Below are positions 32,663 through 42,399 of a DNA stretch of 64,000 nt, one piece after another. Positions within the stretch are counted from its first letter, which is position 1. Every line of letters starts with the position of its first letter. The notes under the pieces are model-generated. The model did no database searches, was not told the origin of the DNA, and worked only from the letters and a program-made list of their open reading frames with translations. The position numbers were made by a program, and so were the translations under genes. Source of the stretch: Brevibacterium siliguriense. GTDB taxonomy: Bacteria; Actinomycetota; Actinomycetes; Actinomycetales; Brevibacteriaceae. The stretch is taken from NCBI RefSeq assembly GCF_900105315.1, contig NZ_LT629766.1:3658001-3722000 (forward strand), read 5' to 3'.

Positions 32663-33488
32663 TCAGAAATGATGGAACTTTGCTGAGGCTCGTACGGGGC
32701 CGATTCCCACCACAGCACCCCTCGAGTCCGTTCCGGACGCGGTCGGCGAGCAGATCGAGCAGGGCCCCGGGAATGTCCTGACACTCGCCGAGGCGGCTCT
32801 TGAGTTCGGCTGCGAAATCGTCGAAATCCCCGCACGCCCGCACCCGGCCACCCACCTCACGGCACAGGTCTGCAGGAACCTCGCCGAGGGGGTCGAAGAC
32901 GAGGAAGTCGCCGGCGCCGTCCAGAAGGGCGAGCAGGTCGGCGGTGGGCACCTGCCGATGTTCGCTGTCGAAGCGCTGCGCCCACCGCCCGACTCCCGCT
33001 GTGCGCAGGGCCGCGATGATGCCCGCGATTCGCCGCTGGATCCGCCTCGGCGGCACGATCGCCACGGACCCTCCCCGACCACCCTCACCACCTGCATCGA
33101 TACTGCGAATTCCGACGATGACCAGAGGAAACCCGCTGGCGGCGAGGATCAGCTGCGAACCTCCGGTCACCTCGGTGACGGGGAGCGTGAGGGCCCGGAC
33201 GGATCGGGAGACGATGCTCTGGCTCAGACCTGTCGCCTCGGCGAGGGCACGGGTCGAATAGTCTCGCCCGGAGATCCTCGCCCCCGCGGTCGCAACGAGA
33301 GCCTCGACGACCCGGTCTGCGGTCTCCTGGATCGGCGGGCGACCGCTGCGAGGACGATCCTCGAGGTCCGAACGACTCGCCCAACGGCGCAGGGTCGACG
33401 GTGATGCACCTGTGCGCGCAGCCGCCTCGGCGAGGGTCGACGTCGTCAGCAACGCCACGGCGTCACGGCGGAACTCAGCGGAATACAT
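32663..33488 (-). pseudogene. Helix-turn-helix regulator, apparently frameshifted near its end
   Basis: The N-terminus MYSAEFRRDAVALLTTSTL with GASPSTLRRWA resembles the helix-turn-helix of IS3-type transposase OrfA proteins, but a second helix-turn-helix follows (TRALAEATGLSQSIVSRSV) and then a 170-residue domain unlike transposases (LPVTEVTG, FPLVIVGIRS, DGAGDFLVFDPLGEVPADL). Near 32718-32721 a run of four C (four G on the coding strand) appears one base too long. Removing one gives GAVVGIGPVRASAKFHHF and a stop at 32663, just before the GntR start. As it stands the frame runs on to 32427 inside that gene. The TAGACT box six bases before the ATG suggests a leaderless start. Function unknown. 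Confidence 0.6.
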
Positions 33489-33642
33489 CCCCCTAGTCTA
33501 TGACTTCTGACTCAAATCTTCCCAGCGATCGACTCCATCTCTTCACCCCCTGATTTCGGCGGCGCATACTGATCTCACACCCAGGCTCCACAGTCAGCGC
33601 CGATACGTGAGAGCACTAACAGCGAGCACCGAAGGAGCACAG

Positions 33643-36600
33643 TTGCTGCACACCGAAACCGACCTCGACACGCTCACCGCCCAGTCGATCGACACCGTCC
33701 GCCGGTGGTTGCGAGTGTCGACGTCGATGACCACGGCTAAGAACCCCGCGGCCGAACGCCTCTCTGCCGTCCTCTCCGACGACAACGGGCTCGACTTCAC
33801 CGTCGGATTCGTCGATCGTGTCGTGCGCACCGATGACGTCCACGCCGCCGCCGACGCGCTGACCGAGGTCGGCAAGCTCGCACCCGAAACGATGTCGTAC
33901 CTCGACCGCGCGCAGATCAAGGCCGGTGCCGCGCTGGCCAAGATCGCCCCGCAGGTCGTCGTCCCCGCCGCCCGAACCCGCCTGCGTCAGATGGTCGGTC
34001 ACATGGTCGTCGACGCCCGCGATAAGCAATTCGGCAAGACCGTGGCCGCGCTCACCTCCGATGGTCACCGGCTCAATATCAACCTCCTCGGCGAGGCCGT
34101 GCTCGGCGACGGAGAAGCCGACAACCACCTGGAGCAGACCCACCGGCTGCTCGCCCGCGATGACGTCGACTATGTGTCGGTGAAGGTCTCCTCGGTGGCC
34201 TCGCAGATCTCGATGTGGGCATTCGACGAGACCGTCGACTATGTCGTCGACCGCCTCCGCCCGCTCTACAGCCAGGCGGCCAAGGCTCCGGCCGGCGCGA
34301 AGTTCGTCAACCTCGATATGGAGGAGTACCAGGATCTCGAGCTGACGATCGCCGTATTCACCCGTCTGCTCTCCGAACCCGAGTTCAAGGACCTCGAGGC
34401 CGGGATCGTCATCCAGGCCTACCAGCCCGATGCTCTCGGTGCGGTGCAGCGGCTGAGTGAATTCTCCGCCCGCCGCGTCGAGAACGGCGGCGTCGGGGTC
34501 AAGGTCCGCCTCGTCAAGGGCGCCAACCTGGCGATGGAGACTGTGCACGCCGAGATCGCCGGCTGGCCAGCGACGACGTGTGATTCGAAGCAGTCCACGG
34601 ATGCGAACTACAAGCGGGTCCTGCACTGGCTGTTCACTCCGGAGCGGATGAAGGGGCTGCGCATCGGCGTGGCCGGGCACAACCTCTTCGACATCGCCTT
34701 CGCCCACCACCTCTCCGTCGAACGCTCGGTGACCGACCGCGTCGAGTTCGAGATGCTCCAGGGCATGGCCAGCGAGCAGGCGGCGGCCGTGACCGAGGAC
34801 GTCGGCGACCTCCTCCTCTACGTTCCCGCCGTGCACCCGAAGGAATTCGATGTCGCGATCTCCTACCTCGTGCGCAGGCTAGAGGAGAACTCGGCGTCGG
34901 AGAACTTCATGTCCGGAATCTTCGACCTCGCCAACGGCAATGAAGTGTTCAAGCGCGAAGCCGACCGGTTCACCGCGGCGGTCAAGCAGCTCGAATCGAT
35001 CCTCGAGGCCGAGGGTGAGACCGCACCGGCCCCGAATCGCCACCAGAACCGGTCGACCGAAACGCTCGGTGAGACCGTAGTGCCGACTCAGTTCTTCAAT
35101 GAGCCCGACACCGATCCGGCTCTTCCCGCCAACCAGGAATGGGTGCGCAGGATCATCGCCGAGGCGACCGCCCCCGACTACCTCGACGATCGTCCGAATG
35201 CGCCCAAGATCGAATCCACGGACGAACTCGATGAGATGATCGCCCGCGGTCGCGCCGCCGCTGCGGACTGGCGTGCCCTCGGCGCCGCCGGTCGGGCCGA
35301 GATCCTCCACCGGGCCGCTGACATCTTCGCTGCTCGTCGTGGAGAGTTCATCGCTGTCGAGGCCGCTGAGGTGGGCAAGATGCCGTCGCAGTCCGACCCC
35401 GAGGTGTCCGAGGCCATCGACTTCATCCGCTACTACGCGCTGAATTCGCTCGAGCTCGAGAACCTCGAGGGCGCGACCTTCACTCCGGACGAGATGGTCG
35501 TCATCACTCCTCCGTGGAACTTCCCCGTGGCGATCCCCACCGGCGGCACCGTTGCGGCGCTGGCGGCCGGGTCCGCTGTCATCCACAAGCCGTCGGGGCC
35601 GACGCCGCACTGTTCGGCGCTCATCATCGACTGCCTGTGGCAGGCGGGAGTGCCCAAGGACGTGCTGCAGCTGTGCGCACCGATCGAGCGGGAGCTCGGT
35701 CAGCACCTCGTCTCGCATCCCGATGTCGACCGGGTCATCCTCACGGGTGCTTCGGAGACCGCGGCGATGTTCAAGTCGTTCCGTCCCGAACTCCACGTAA
35801 ATGCGGAGACCTCCGGTAAGAATGCCCTGGTCATCACTCCGGCGGCGGACCGGGACCTCGCCATGGCCGACCTCGTGTACTCGGCCTTCGGACATGCCGG
35901 GCAGAAGTGCTCGGCCGCCTCGTTGGGGATCATGGTCGGTTCGACCTACGATTCCGAGCGCTACCGTCGCCAACTCATCGATGCCGCCTCGTCGATGGTC
36001 GTCGATTGGCCGGCGAACCTCGCCTCCACCATGGGGCCGCTGACGGAGGACCCCTCGGACAAGCTGCGTCGGGCGCTGACGACTCTCGAGCCCGGCGAAT
36101 CCTGGCTGCTCGAGCCCAAGCAGCTCGACGATACGGGCCGCCTGTGGAGCCCGGGAATCAAGGACGGAGTCAAGCCCGGTTCGTTCTTCCACCTCACCGA
36201 GGTCTTCGGTCCGGTGCTCGGTCTCATGCATGCCAAGGACCTCGATGAGGCCATCGAGTTCCAGAATGCCGTGGACTTCGGCCTCACCGGAGGCATCCAT
36301 TCCCTCGACCCCGAGGAGGTCGCCACCTGGCTCGATCACGTCGAGGTCGGCAACGCGTACGTCAACCGCGGAATCACCGGGGCCATCGTGCGTCGGCAGT
36401 CGTTCGGCGGCTGGAAGCAGTCCTCGGTCGGACTGGGGTCGAAGGCCGGCGGCCCGAACTACCTTATGCTCTTCGGCCACTTCACCGATTCCGGCGACCA
36501 GGATCTCGAGGCGGCTAAGGCCGATGACAAGCGCTGGTTCGAGGCCGAGTTCGGCGCGGCGAAGGACCACACGGGACTGCGCGCGGAGGCGAACATCTTC

Positions 36601-37050
36601 CGCTACCGTCCCCGCCCGGTGACTCTGCGCGTCACTGCCGAGGCGAGCCTGTTCGATCTCGAACGCTCCCTGCACGCGGCGCGCACGGTGGACTCGCCGG
36701 TGCAGTTGTCCGTGGCAGAGGATGTGTCCGCCGAGGTGAAGATCGCAGTGACGAATGCCGACGTACCTGCCCGCACCGAAACTGCCGCCGAGTTCGCCGA
36801 GATGATCGGTCAGGGTCGCTATGACGACACCGTGGGTGCCCGCATCCGCGTTCTCGGTCGATTCGAGGACGAGCTGCTGGCGGCGGCCGCGCCTCGCCCC
36901 GAGGTCGCGATCATCGATGAGCCGGTGACCACATCGGGCCGGGTGGAGCTGCGGTACTTCGTGCAGGAGCAGGCGGTGTCGATGACCCTGCACCGCTTCG
37001 GCAACCCGAGCCGCGACTTCCACACCCTGGCAGCCCAGCTCAAGTCCTGA
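33643..37050 (+). CDS. putA: Bifunctional proline dehydrogenase / glutamate-semialdehyde dehydrogenase
   Basis: 1135 residues from a TTG start at 33643, chosen because GAAGGAG stands five bases before it; GTG at 33607 lacks a ribosome-binding site. It oxidises proline to glutamate in two steps. The proline dehydrogenase barrel occupies about 90-470 (YVSVKVSSVASQISMW, KFVNLDMEEYQDL, GVKVRLVKGANLAMET, FEMLQGMASEQ). The dehydrogenase domain occupies about 540-1000 (ITPPWNFPVAIPTGG, ILTGASETAAMF, NAETSGKNALVITPAAD, GHAGQKCSAAS with the catalytic cysteine, NAYVNRGITGAIVRRQSFGG). About 140 C-terminal residues form the extra domain of long PutAs. There is no DNA-binding ribbon-helix-helix. Confidence 0.95.
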   Translation: MLHTETDLDTLTAQSIDTVRRWLRVSTSMTTAKNPAAERLSAVLSDDNGLDFTVGFVDRVVRTDDVHAAADALTEVGKLAPETMSYLDRAQIKAGAALAKIAPQVVVPAARTRLRQMVGHMVVDARDKQFGKTVAALTSDGHRLNINLLGEAVLGDGEADNHLEQTHRLLARDDVDYVSVKVSSVASQISMWAFDETVDYVVDRLRPLYSQAAKAPAGAKFVNLDMEEYQDLELTIAVFTRLLSEPEFKDLEAGIVIQAYQPDALGAVQRLSEFSARRVENGGVGVKVRLVKGANLAMETVHAEIAGWPATTCDSKQSTDANYKRVLHWLFTPERMKGLRIGVAGHNLFDIAFAHHLSVERSVTDRVEFEMLQGMASEQAAAVTEDVGDLLLYVPAVHPKEFDVAISYLVRRLEENSASENFMSGIFDLANGNEVFKREADRFTAAVKQLESILEAEGETAPAPNRHQNRSTETLGETVVPTQFFNEPDTDPALPANQEWVRRIIAEATAPDYLDDRPNAPKIESTDELDEMIARGRAAAADWRALGAAGRAEILHRAADIFAARRGEFIAVEAAEVGKMPSQSDPEVSEAIDFIRYYALNSLELENLEGATFTPDEMVVITPPWNFPVAIPTGGTVAALAAGSAVIHKPSGPTPHCSALIIDCLWQAGVPKDVLQLCAPIERELGQHLVSHPDVDRVILTGASETAAMFKSFRPELHVNAETSGKNALVITPAADRDLAMADLVYSAFGHAGQKCSAASLGIMVGSTYDSERYRRQLIDAASSMVVDWPANLASTMGPLTEDPSDKLRRALTTLEPGESWLLEPKQLDDTGRLWSPGIKDGVKPGSFFHLTEVFGPVLGLMHAKDLDEAIEFQNAVDFGLTGGIHSLDPEEVATWLDHVEVGNAYVNRGITGAIVRRQSFGGWKQSSVGLGSKAGGPNYLMLFGHFTDSGDQDLEAAKADDKRWFEAEFGAAKDHTGLRAEANIFRYRPRPVTLRVTAEASLFDLERSLHAARTVDSPVQLSVAEDVSAEVKIAVTNADVPARTETAAEFAEMIGQGRYDDTVGARIRVLGRFEDELLAAAAPRPEVAIIDEPVTTSGRVELRYFVQEQAVSMTLHRFGNPSRDFHTLAAQLKS

Positions 37051-37123
37051 CCCCAATTACTACCTGACGGCGGCTCAGATACCTCGCGCGAGGTTGCTGA
37101 GCCGCCGTCAGGTAGTTCTGGGG
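37051..37123. terminator. Very long hairpin after putA
   Basis: A perfect 20-bp stem, arms 37059-37078 and 37097-37116, carries a small inner palindrome ACCTCGCGCGAGGT in its loop. It is extended outward by CCCCA (37051-37055) against TGGGG (37119-37123). It begins directly after the putA stop. No T run follows. Most likely the putA terminator; it could also be a palindromic repeat element found elsewhere in the genome. Confidence 0.75.
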
Positions 37124-37179
37124 CAGGGGAAGCTGTGTAGGATGAGTGTCACCCGAGGCACTCAGTGGACTGCCCGACT

Positions 37180-37234
37180 GTTCACAAGCTGTTCACATCT
37201 TCGCCGCTGTCGTCGATGAGTGAGCCGCTAGGGT
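37180..37234 (+). promoter_or_regulatory. PHO-box-like direct repeat and -10 box before the secreted nuclease
   Basis: GTTCACAAGCT (37180-37190) is followed at once by GTTCACATCTT (37191-37201). Two GTTCAC(C/A)NNNN units in direct repeat with 11-base period match the PhoP binding sites described in Streptomyces. TAGGGT (37229-37234) is a possible -10 box, and the repeat would sit directly upstream of the -35 position, right for activation under phosphate starvation. Confidence 0.6.
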
Positions 37235-37298
37235 GCAAGGGACCGCGCACGTGGATCGTCACGATGTGCACAGACGCTCATCCGCCCGAAAGGCTCCC

Positions 37299-39893
37299 AT
37301 GAAAGTCACGACCACCCTGTCCTCCGCCGCGGCGCTCAGCCTCGTCGCGGGTCTGTCCCTCCCCTTGTCGCCGGCTATCGCAGCGGACACCGCAGCCGAC
37401 GACGCCCACATCTCCGAGATCGCCTACACCCTCGCGACCGACTTCATCGAGGTCGCAGCAGATCCCGGCACCGACATCTCCGGGTGGACCTTCGGATCGG
37501 TGACTCGCGGCGGCAGCGTCCAGGCGCAGGAGAACACCGTCACCGTGCCCGAGGACACGACCGTCGGCGACTCCGGCGCCGTGGCCATCGAAGTGCCGAT
37601 CACGAACTCCGTCAAGGCCGGTTCGGCCGCCGACGGAGAGTACGGCTCCAGCGCCTTCGTCATCGACGAGAGCGGCGAGCTGGTCGACTTCCAGCAGATC
37701 GGCGGCGTTGTCGACGGCAAGGGCGTCACCGGCACGAAGAACACCTTCACCCCCGCACCCGTCGTCGGTCAGGAAGCTGAGCCGACCGGTGCGGCCGCCG
37801 CCGGTGGCCAGTCGATCCAGCTCATCGGCGACACATGGAGGTCAGCGGCTCCCACCCCGAACGCCCTCCCCGACGGCAGCGACGACGGCGGTGAAGACGG
37901 TGACACTCCCGAAGGCGTCACCTCGATCGCCGACATCCAGGGCACCGGCGATGCCAGCCCCGTCCAGGGCAAGACCGTGACCACCCGCGGTGTCGTCACC
38001 GCCGCCTACCCCGAGGGCGGGCTCACCGGCTACTACATCCAGACCCCGGGCACCGGTGGAGCCGACCGTGCCGCCGGTGCAGCATCCGACGGCATTTTCA
38101 TCTACTCCCCCGACACCGTCGCCGATATCAGCATCGACGACCACGTCGAAGTCACCGGGACCGTGTCCGAACACTACGGTCAGACCCAGATCTCCGTATC
38201 CGCGTCCGGTCTCAAAACGGTCGACGAACCCGCCGAGGCGATCAAACCGGTCGAGGATGCCTTCCCCGCCGGAGACGAGAAGCGCGAATCCCTCGAGGGC
38301 ATGCTCCTGCAGCCGAGCGAATCGCTGACCGTGGCTGACAACTACAACACGAACACCTATGGTGAGGTCGTCCTCGCCACTGGTGAGGGCACCCTCGACC
38401 AGCCCACCGACGTCCACCGCCCCGGGACGCCTGAGGCGAAGGCCCTGGAAGCCGAGAACCTCGACCGTGAGGTCGTCCTCGACGACGGTGCGACCGTGAA
38501 CTTCCTCAAGGCCGACAAGGACGTCCCCCTGCCCTACCTCAGCCAGGAGGCTCCCGTCCGCGTCGGTGCGCAGGCGAACTTCACCTCCCCGGTTGTGCTC
38601 GGCTTCGATCACGAGAAGTGGCGGTTCCAGCCGACGAGACGTCTGACCGGGGACAACGCCGAGGCGGTGCAGCCGACCACCTTCACCGACACCCGTACCG
38701 AAGCCCCCGAATCTGTGGGCGGACAGGTCAGCCTCGCCAGCTTCAACGTCCTCAACTACTTCACCACCACCGGTGACCAGTTGGACGGCTGCGAGTACTA
38801 CGACGACCGCGAAGGCAACCACATCACCGTCCGCGGCGGCTGCGATGCCCGCGGTGCCGCGAACGCCGAAAGCCTCGAACGTCAGGAGACGAAGATCGTC
38901 ACCGCGATCAACAAGCTCGACGCTTCGGTCATCTCGCTCATGGAGATCGAGAATTCTGCCGTCTTCGGCAAGGACCGCGATGATGCGCTGGCAACCCTGG
39001 TCAAGCGCCTCAACGAGGCGGCCGGTACAGAGAAGTGGGACTTCGTCGAATCCCCTGACGCCGTCCCCGCCGATGAGGACGTCATCCGCACCGCCCTGAT
39101 CTACCAACCCGCCGAGGTGGCTCCACAGAACGAGTCGACGATCCTTGATGATCAGGATGCGTTCTCCAATGCCCGCGAACCCCTGTCCCAGGCGTTCGCA
39201 CCGAAGGATGGCTCCGGCGAGGTCGAGAAGGACAAGACCTTCGTGACGATCTCCAACCACTTCAAGTCCAAGGGTTCGGGATCAGGTCCGGGCAATGAGG
39301 ACTCCGGCGATGGTCAGGGCGCGTCGAACGCCGACCGTGTGAAACAGGCCGAGGCGCTCGTCGGCTTCGCCGATGACCAGCAGGAAGCGGCCGACAGCGA
39401 TCTCGTCTACCTCCTCGGCGACTTCAACTCCTACACTCAGGAAGATCCGATGCAGGTCTTATTTGAGGCCGGATACAAGGACATCGCGGCGGAGAAGACG
39501 GACGAATCCACCTATGTCTATGGGTCGCGCACCGGCAGCCTCGACCATGTCCTCGCTCTCGACGCCTCGGACGAAGCCGACGGTGCAGGCACGGACGCGA
39601 CAGCATTCGGGTCCGTCACCGGAGCCGATGTCTGGAACATCAACTCGGTCGAATCCCTGGCGCTCGAATACAGCCGATTCAACTACAACATCGCTGACCT
39701 CTACGCACCGGATCAGTTCCGAGCCTCCGACCATGATCCGGTCGTCGTCGGTCTCTTCGACTCCTCGGACGAGGGCGGGGACGATGACGCCGGAGCGGAA
39801 GCTGGGAAGAACGGCAAACACTGGGGCAGCCGCGACGGCGAGCATCCCGGAGGCAAGAACGCCGGGAAGAACGGTCGCCACAACGGCTGGTAA
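37299..39893 (+). CDS. Secreted ExeM/NucH-family endonuclease
   Basis: 864 residues. The signal peptide (about 1-30) ends at SPAIAAD. An N-terminal lamin-tail-like domain follows (HISEIAYTLATDFIEVA, SGWTF), then an OB-fold module as in YhcR (VQGKTVTTRGVVTAAYPEGG, GYYIQTPG, DHVEVTGTVSEHYGQTQ; about 230-310), then the nuclease domain (about 480-840): SLASFNVLNYF, ISLMEIENSA with the metal-binding glutamate, VYLLGDFNSY, LDHVLAL and ASDHDPVVVGLF. The C-terminus is glycine-, asparagine- and lysine-rich (GKNGKHWG, GGKNAGKNG) with no wall-sorting signal, so the enzyme is probably released. Extracellular DNA would supply phosphate, in line with the PHO-box upstream. ATG at 37299 follows AAAGG. Confidence 0.9.
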   Translation: MKVTTTLSSAAALSLVAGLSLPLSPAIAADTAADDAHISEIAYTLATDFIEVAADPGTDISGWTFGSVTRGGSVQAQENTVTVPEDTTVGDSGAVAIEVPITNSVKAGSAADGEYGSSAFVIDESGELVDFQQIGGVVDGKGVTGTKNTFTPAPVVGQEAEPTGAAAAGGQSIQLIGDTWRSAAPTPNALPDGSDDGGEDGDTPEGVTSIADIQGTGDASPVQGKTVTTRGVVTAAYPEGGLTGYYIQTPGTGGADRAAGAASDGIFIYSPDTVADISIDDHVEVTGTVSEHYGQTQISVSASGLKTVDEPAEAIKPVEDAFPAGDEKRESLEGMLLQPSESLTVADNYNTNTYGEVVLATGEGTLDQPTDVHRPGTPEAKALEAENLDREVVLDDGATVNFLKADKDVPLPYLSQEAPVRVGAQANFTSPVVLGFDHEKWRFQPTRRLTGDNAEAVQPTTFTDTRTEAPESVGGQVSLASFNVLNYFTTTGDQLDGCEYYDDREGNHITVRGGCDARGAANAESLERQETKIVTAINKLDASVISLMEIENSAVFGKDRDDALATLVKRLNEAAGTEKWDFVESPDAVPADEDVIRTALIYQPAEVAPQNESTILDDQDAFSNAREPLSQAFAPKDGSGEVEKDKTFVTISNHFKSKGSGSGPGNEDSGDGQGASNADRVKQAEALVGFADDQQEAADSDLVYLLGDFNSYTQEDPMQVLFEAGYKDIAAEKTDESTYVYGSRTGSLDHVLALDASDEADGAGTDATAFGSVTGADVWNINSVESLALEYSRFNYNIADLYAPDQFRASDHDPVVVGLFDSSDEGGDDDAGAEAGKNGKHWGSRDGEHPGGKNAGKNGRHNGW

Positions 39894-39896
39894 CAC

Positions 39897-41039
39897 CTAG
39901 TCGGTGACGGCCACCTGCCCCCGCATGAGCACGCGTGCCGTGCGGAAGAGGGAGGTGGCCGTCACCGTGTCCGCATCGCACACGGCACCGGCGGTGACGA
40001 CGCCCGAGGGGGTAGCCAGACGCACTTCCGGCCCGACGACCCCGGGCCGGGCACGCCGAATGATGCGGTTGATGATCGTGTCCGGGATCTGTGCGGCCGC
40101 GGCCAGGCACATGGCTCCGGTCCCGGGTACGGCCTTGTGCGTCTGCCCCATGGAGATCATCCGCACGGGCAGGTCGGCCTCCTCGGCGGCCAGGGTCGTT
40201 CCGTCGAGCAGTCGGGTGGGCTCTGGGGCGGTGACCACGGCGACCTTCGGGACGACCTCAGGGGCCTCCTCCGGCGTCGTGCACAATCCCATCCTGACTG
40301 CAGCGTTGCGGCGCAGCTCCGCGAGCATGCCCATCGCGTGCGAGTTCGCGTCGATCTCCTCCGGAGATTCGGTGCCCTTGAGCCCGACCGCCGCGCCCGG
40401 GACGATGACGACGGGCAAGGTGGCATCGACGAGGCTGACCTCGAACATCACCCCACCGGCCGTGATCGATTCCGAGGGCTGGCCCGTCGGCAGCAGTCCG
40501 GCGGTGCGGCTGCCGGCGGGGTCGGGATAGATGAGCTCGACGGGCGAACCCGTTCCGCTGACTCCGGGCAGCACCAGGTCTCCGGAGACCTCGGCCTGCC
40601 CGTCGCTGACGGTGAGTCCCACGTCGACGAGTTTCTGCGTGTTCGTGTTGAACAGGCGAAAGACGTGCCATCCGTCGGCGGCGCTGAGCAGCCCGGCCGA
40701 CAGGGCGAAGGGAACGACCCCGGACGACAGATTTCCGCAGTTGCCGGAGTAGTCGACGGTCGCCTCGGTGACGGAGACCTGACCGAAAGTGTAGTCCAGG
40801 TCGACCCCGTCCCTCGCCGAGGCGGCCACGACGACGATCTTCGACAGGGAGGAGATACCCCCACCCATTCCGTCGAGCTGACGGCCGAACGGATCCGGCG
40901 AGCCCATCGCCGAGGCGAACAGCCTGTCCCACGTCGTCGTGTCACCGTCCGAGCCCAGCGGAGGCAGTGCGGATTCGACGAAGAATAGGCCCTTGCTTGT
41001 GCCGCCGCGAACGAATGTGGCGTCGATCCACTCAGTCAT
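39897..41039 (-). CDS. PrpF/GalD-family isomerase
   Basis: 380 residues, diaminopimelate-epimerase fold. Family marks are ATFVRGGTSKGLFF at the start, MGSPDPFGRQLDGMGGGISS, YSGNCGNLSSG with a catalytic cysteine, and QTHKAVPGTGAMCLAAA. Relatives are the 2-methylaconitate isomerase PrpF (propionate use) and the 4-oxalomesaconate tautomerase GalD (gallate and protocatechuate 4,5-cleavage). With an aromatic-acid transporter and an aldehyde dehydrogenase upstream, a role in aromatic breakdown is more likely than in propionate use; no methylcitrate genes are near. ATG at 41039. Its stop lies three bases from that of the converging nuclease gene. Confidence 0.85.
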   Translation of the reverse strand: MTEWIDATFVRGGTSKGLFFVESALPPLGSDGDTTTWDRLFASAMGSPDPFGRQLDGMGGGISSLSKIVVVAASARDGVDLDYTFGQVSVTEATVDYSGNCGNLSSGVVPFALSAGLLSAADGWHVFRLFNTNTQKLVDVGLTVSDGQAEVSGDLVLPGVSGTGSPVELIYPDPAGSRTAGLLPTGQPSESITAGGVMFEVSLVDATLPVVIVPGAAVGLKGTESPEEIDANSHAMGMLAELRRNAAVRMGLCTTPEEAPEVVPKVAVVTAPEPTRLLDGTTLAAEEADLPVRMISMGQTHKAVPGTGAMCLAAAAQIPDTIINRIIRRARPGVVGPEVRLATPSGVVTAGAVCDADTVTATSLFRTARVLMRGQVAVTD

Positions 41040-41084
41040 GCCCTCAGGGTAGCCAACCCCACTGCCATCAGCGCAGCACTGACC

Positions 41085-42371
41085 TCACTTCACCGCCCTG
41101 GGCACGATGACCATCGACGCGAACCCGAGGACCGCAACGACCGCGAAGAGGTAGAAGCCCCACGGGTAGGCGATCCCGGCGGTGACGAGGGTGCCGGTGA
41201 TGAAGGGGCCGACGATGGCGCCGATGCGCCCGATGCCCGAGGCCATGCCGAGTGCGGTGCCGCGGGCCTGAGCCGGGTAGATCGCAGAGACGAAGGCGTA
41301 GACGAGGACTTGGGCGGAGAAGACGAAGACTCCGGTGATGAACACGGCGATGTTGAGCAGGGCCTGGCTGGTCATCGGGATCGACAGTGCGGCGAGGAAG
41401 ATCGCGGCGAGGACGAACCACATGAGCACGATCTTCTTCGTTCCGTGCTTGTCAGCCAGCCAGCCGGCGAGGACGAGTCCGACGACGGCACCGATGTTCA
41501 TGACGAAGAGCATGACGAGGGAGTCCGAGACCTCGTAGCCGGCGTCGGCCATGATCTTCGGCAGCCAGGTGTTGAGTCCGTAGACCAGCAGGAGCCCCAT
41601 GAAGCTCGCCGCCCACACGCCGATGGTCACCAGAGCCAGCTTGCCCTCGAAGAGACCTGCCATCCCCGTCTTCGCCGTCGCATCCACGGTGCCGGTGGGA
41701 TCATTCGCCTCGGTTTCGAGGCTCTGCGCCGAGGCGGCCGCCGGGTTCCGCTTCGCCTCCTGAGTTGCGAGGAACGCCTGGGATTCGGGCAGCTTCCAGA
41801 TCAGGAGGGGGACCATGACCAGGCCGGCGAGTCCGCCGGCGAGGAAGAGCAGATGCCAGTTGTGGGAATACGCCACGGCGAGCAGCGAGATCGCGACGGC
41901 ACCGGCATGGTAGCCGGTCATCGTCAGCGTCGTCGCCTTGGCGGTGTTGCCGGCCTTCGTGTATTCGCCGATGTAGGCAAGGCAGCTGGGCATCACGGCG
42001 CCGAGGAAGAGTCCGGCGATGAACCGGTAGGTGGTGAACAGTGCGACGTTCGGGGCGAAGGCGACGAGCAGGGTGAAGACGCTGAAGCCGATGACGCAGG
42101 CGATGATCGTCCAACGCCTGCCGATCCGGTCGACGACCGGTCCGACGGCCACGGCACCGAGGCCGACGCCGACGAGGCTGAGCGTGGCGACCATGGTGGC
42201 CGCCTCGGGGGTGAATCCGAGGGCTCCGGTGGCCAGCAGCTCGGGGATGACCGCACCGAGGACGACGAGGTCGAAGCCCTCCAAGGCGACGGCCAGCCAG
42301 CAGAGGACGGCCGGCCAACGCCCCGCAGGGGCGGTACTGGCCATGGACGCAGACGGGGTGGTTGCGGACAT
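41085..42371 (-). CDS. MFS transporter, aromatic acid:H+ symporter (AAHS) type
   Basis: 428 residues with twelve predicted helices. The first helix carries LEGFDLVVLGAVIPEL, where the embedded aspartate matches the DGFD/EGFD motif of AAHS transporters such as PcaK and BenK. The loop GPVVDRIGRRWTII is the MFS signature between helices 2 and 3; LADKHGTKKIVL repeats it in the second half. A charged central loop of about 50 residues divides the halves. Substrate is likely a benzoate or hydroxybenzoate derivative. It lies 28 bases after the aldehyde dehydrogenase gene and 45 bases before the isomerase gene, all on one strand. Confidence 0.9.
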   Translation of the reverse strand: MSATTPSASMASTAPAGRWPAVLCWLAVALEGFDLVVLGAVIPELLATGALGFTPEAATMVATLSLVGVGLGAVAVGPVVDRIGRRWTIIACVIGFSVFTLLVAFAPNVALFTTYRFIAGLFLGAVMPSCLAYIGEYTKAGNTAKATTLTMTGYHAGAVAISLLAVAYSHNWHLLFLAGGLAGLVMVPLLIWKLPESQAFLATQEAKRNPAAASAQSLETEANDPTGTVDATAKTGMAGLFEGKLALVTIGVWAASFMGLLLVYGLNTWLPKIMADAGYEVSDSLVMLFVMNIGAVVGLVLAGWLADKHGTKKIVLMWFVLAAIFLAALSIPMTSQALLNIAVFITGVFVFSAQVLVYAFVSAIYPAQARGTALGMASGIGRIGAIVGPFITGTLVTAGIAYPWGFYLFAVVAVLGFASMVIVPRAVK

Positions 42372-42399
42372 CGATGTCTCCGGGGTGGTGTCGTGCAGG

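Noticed and set aside
34879-37056. 725-codon minus-strand frame inside putA
   Set aside because: Antisense shadow of putA; no ribosome-binding site and no recognisable domain, while the plus strand has a complete PutA.
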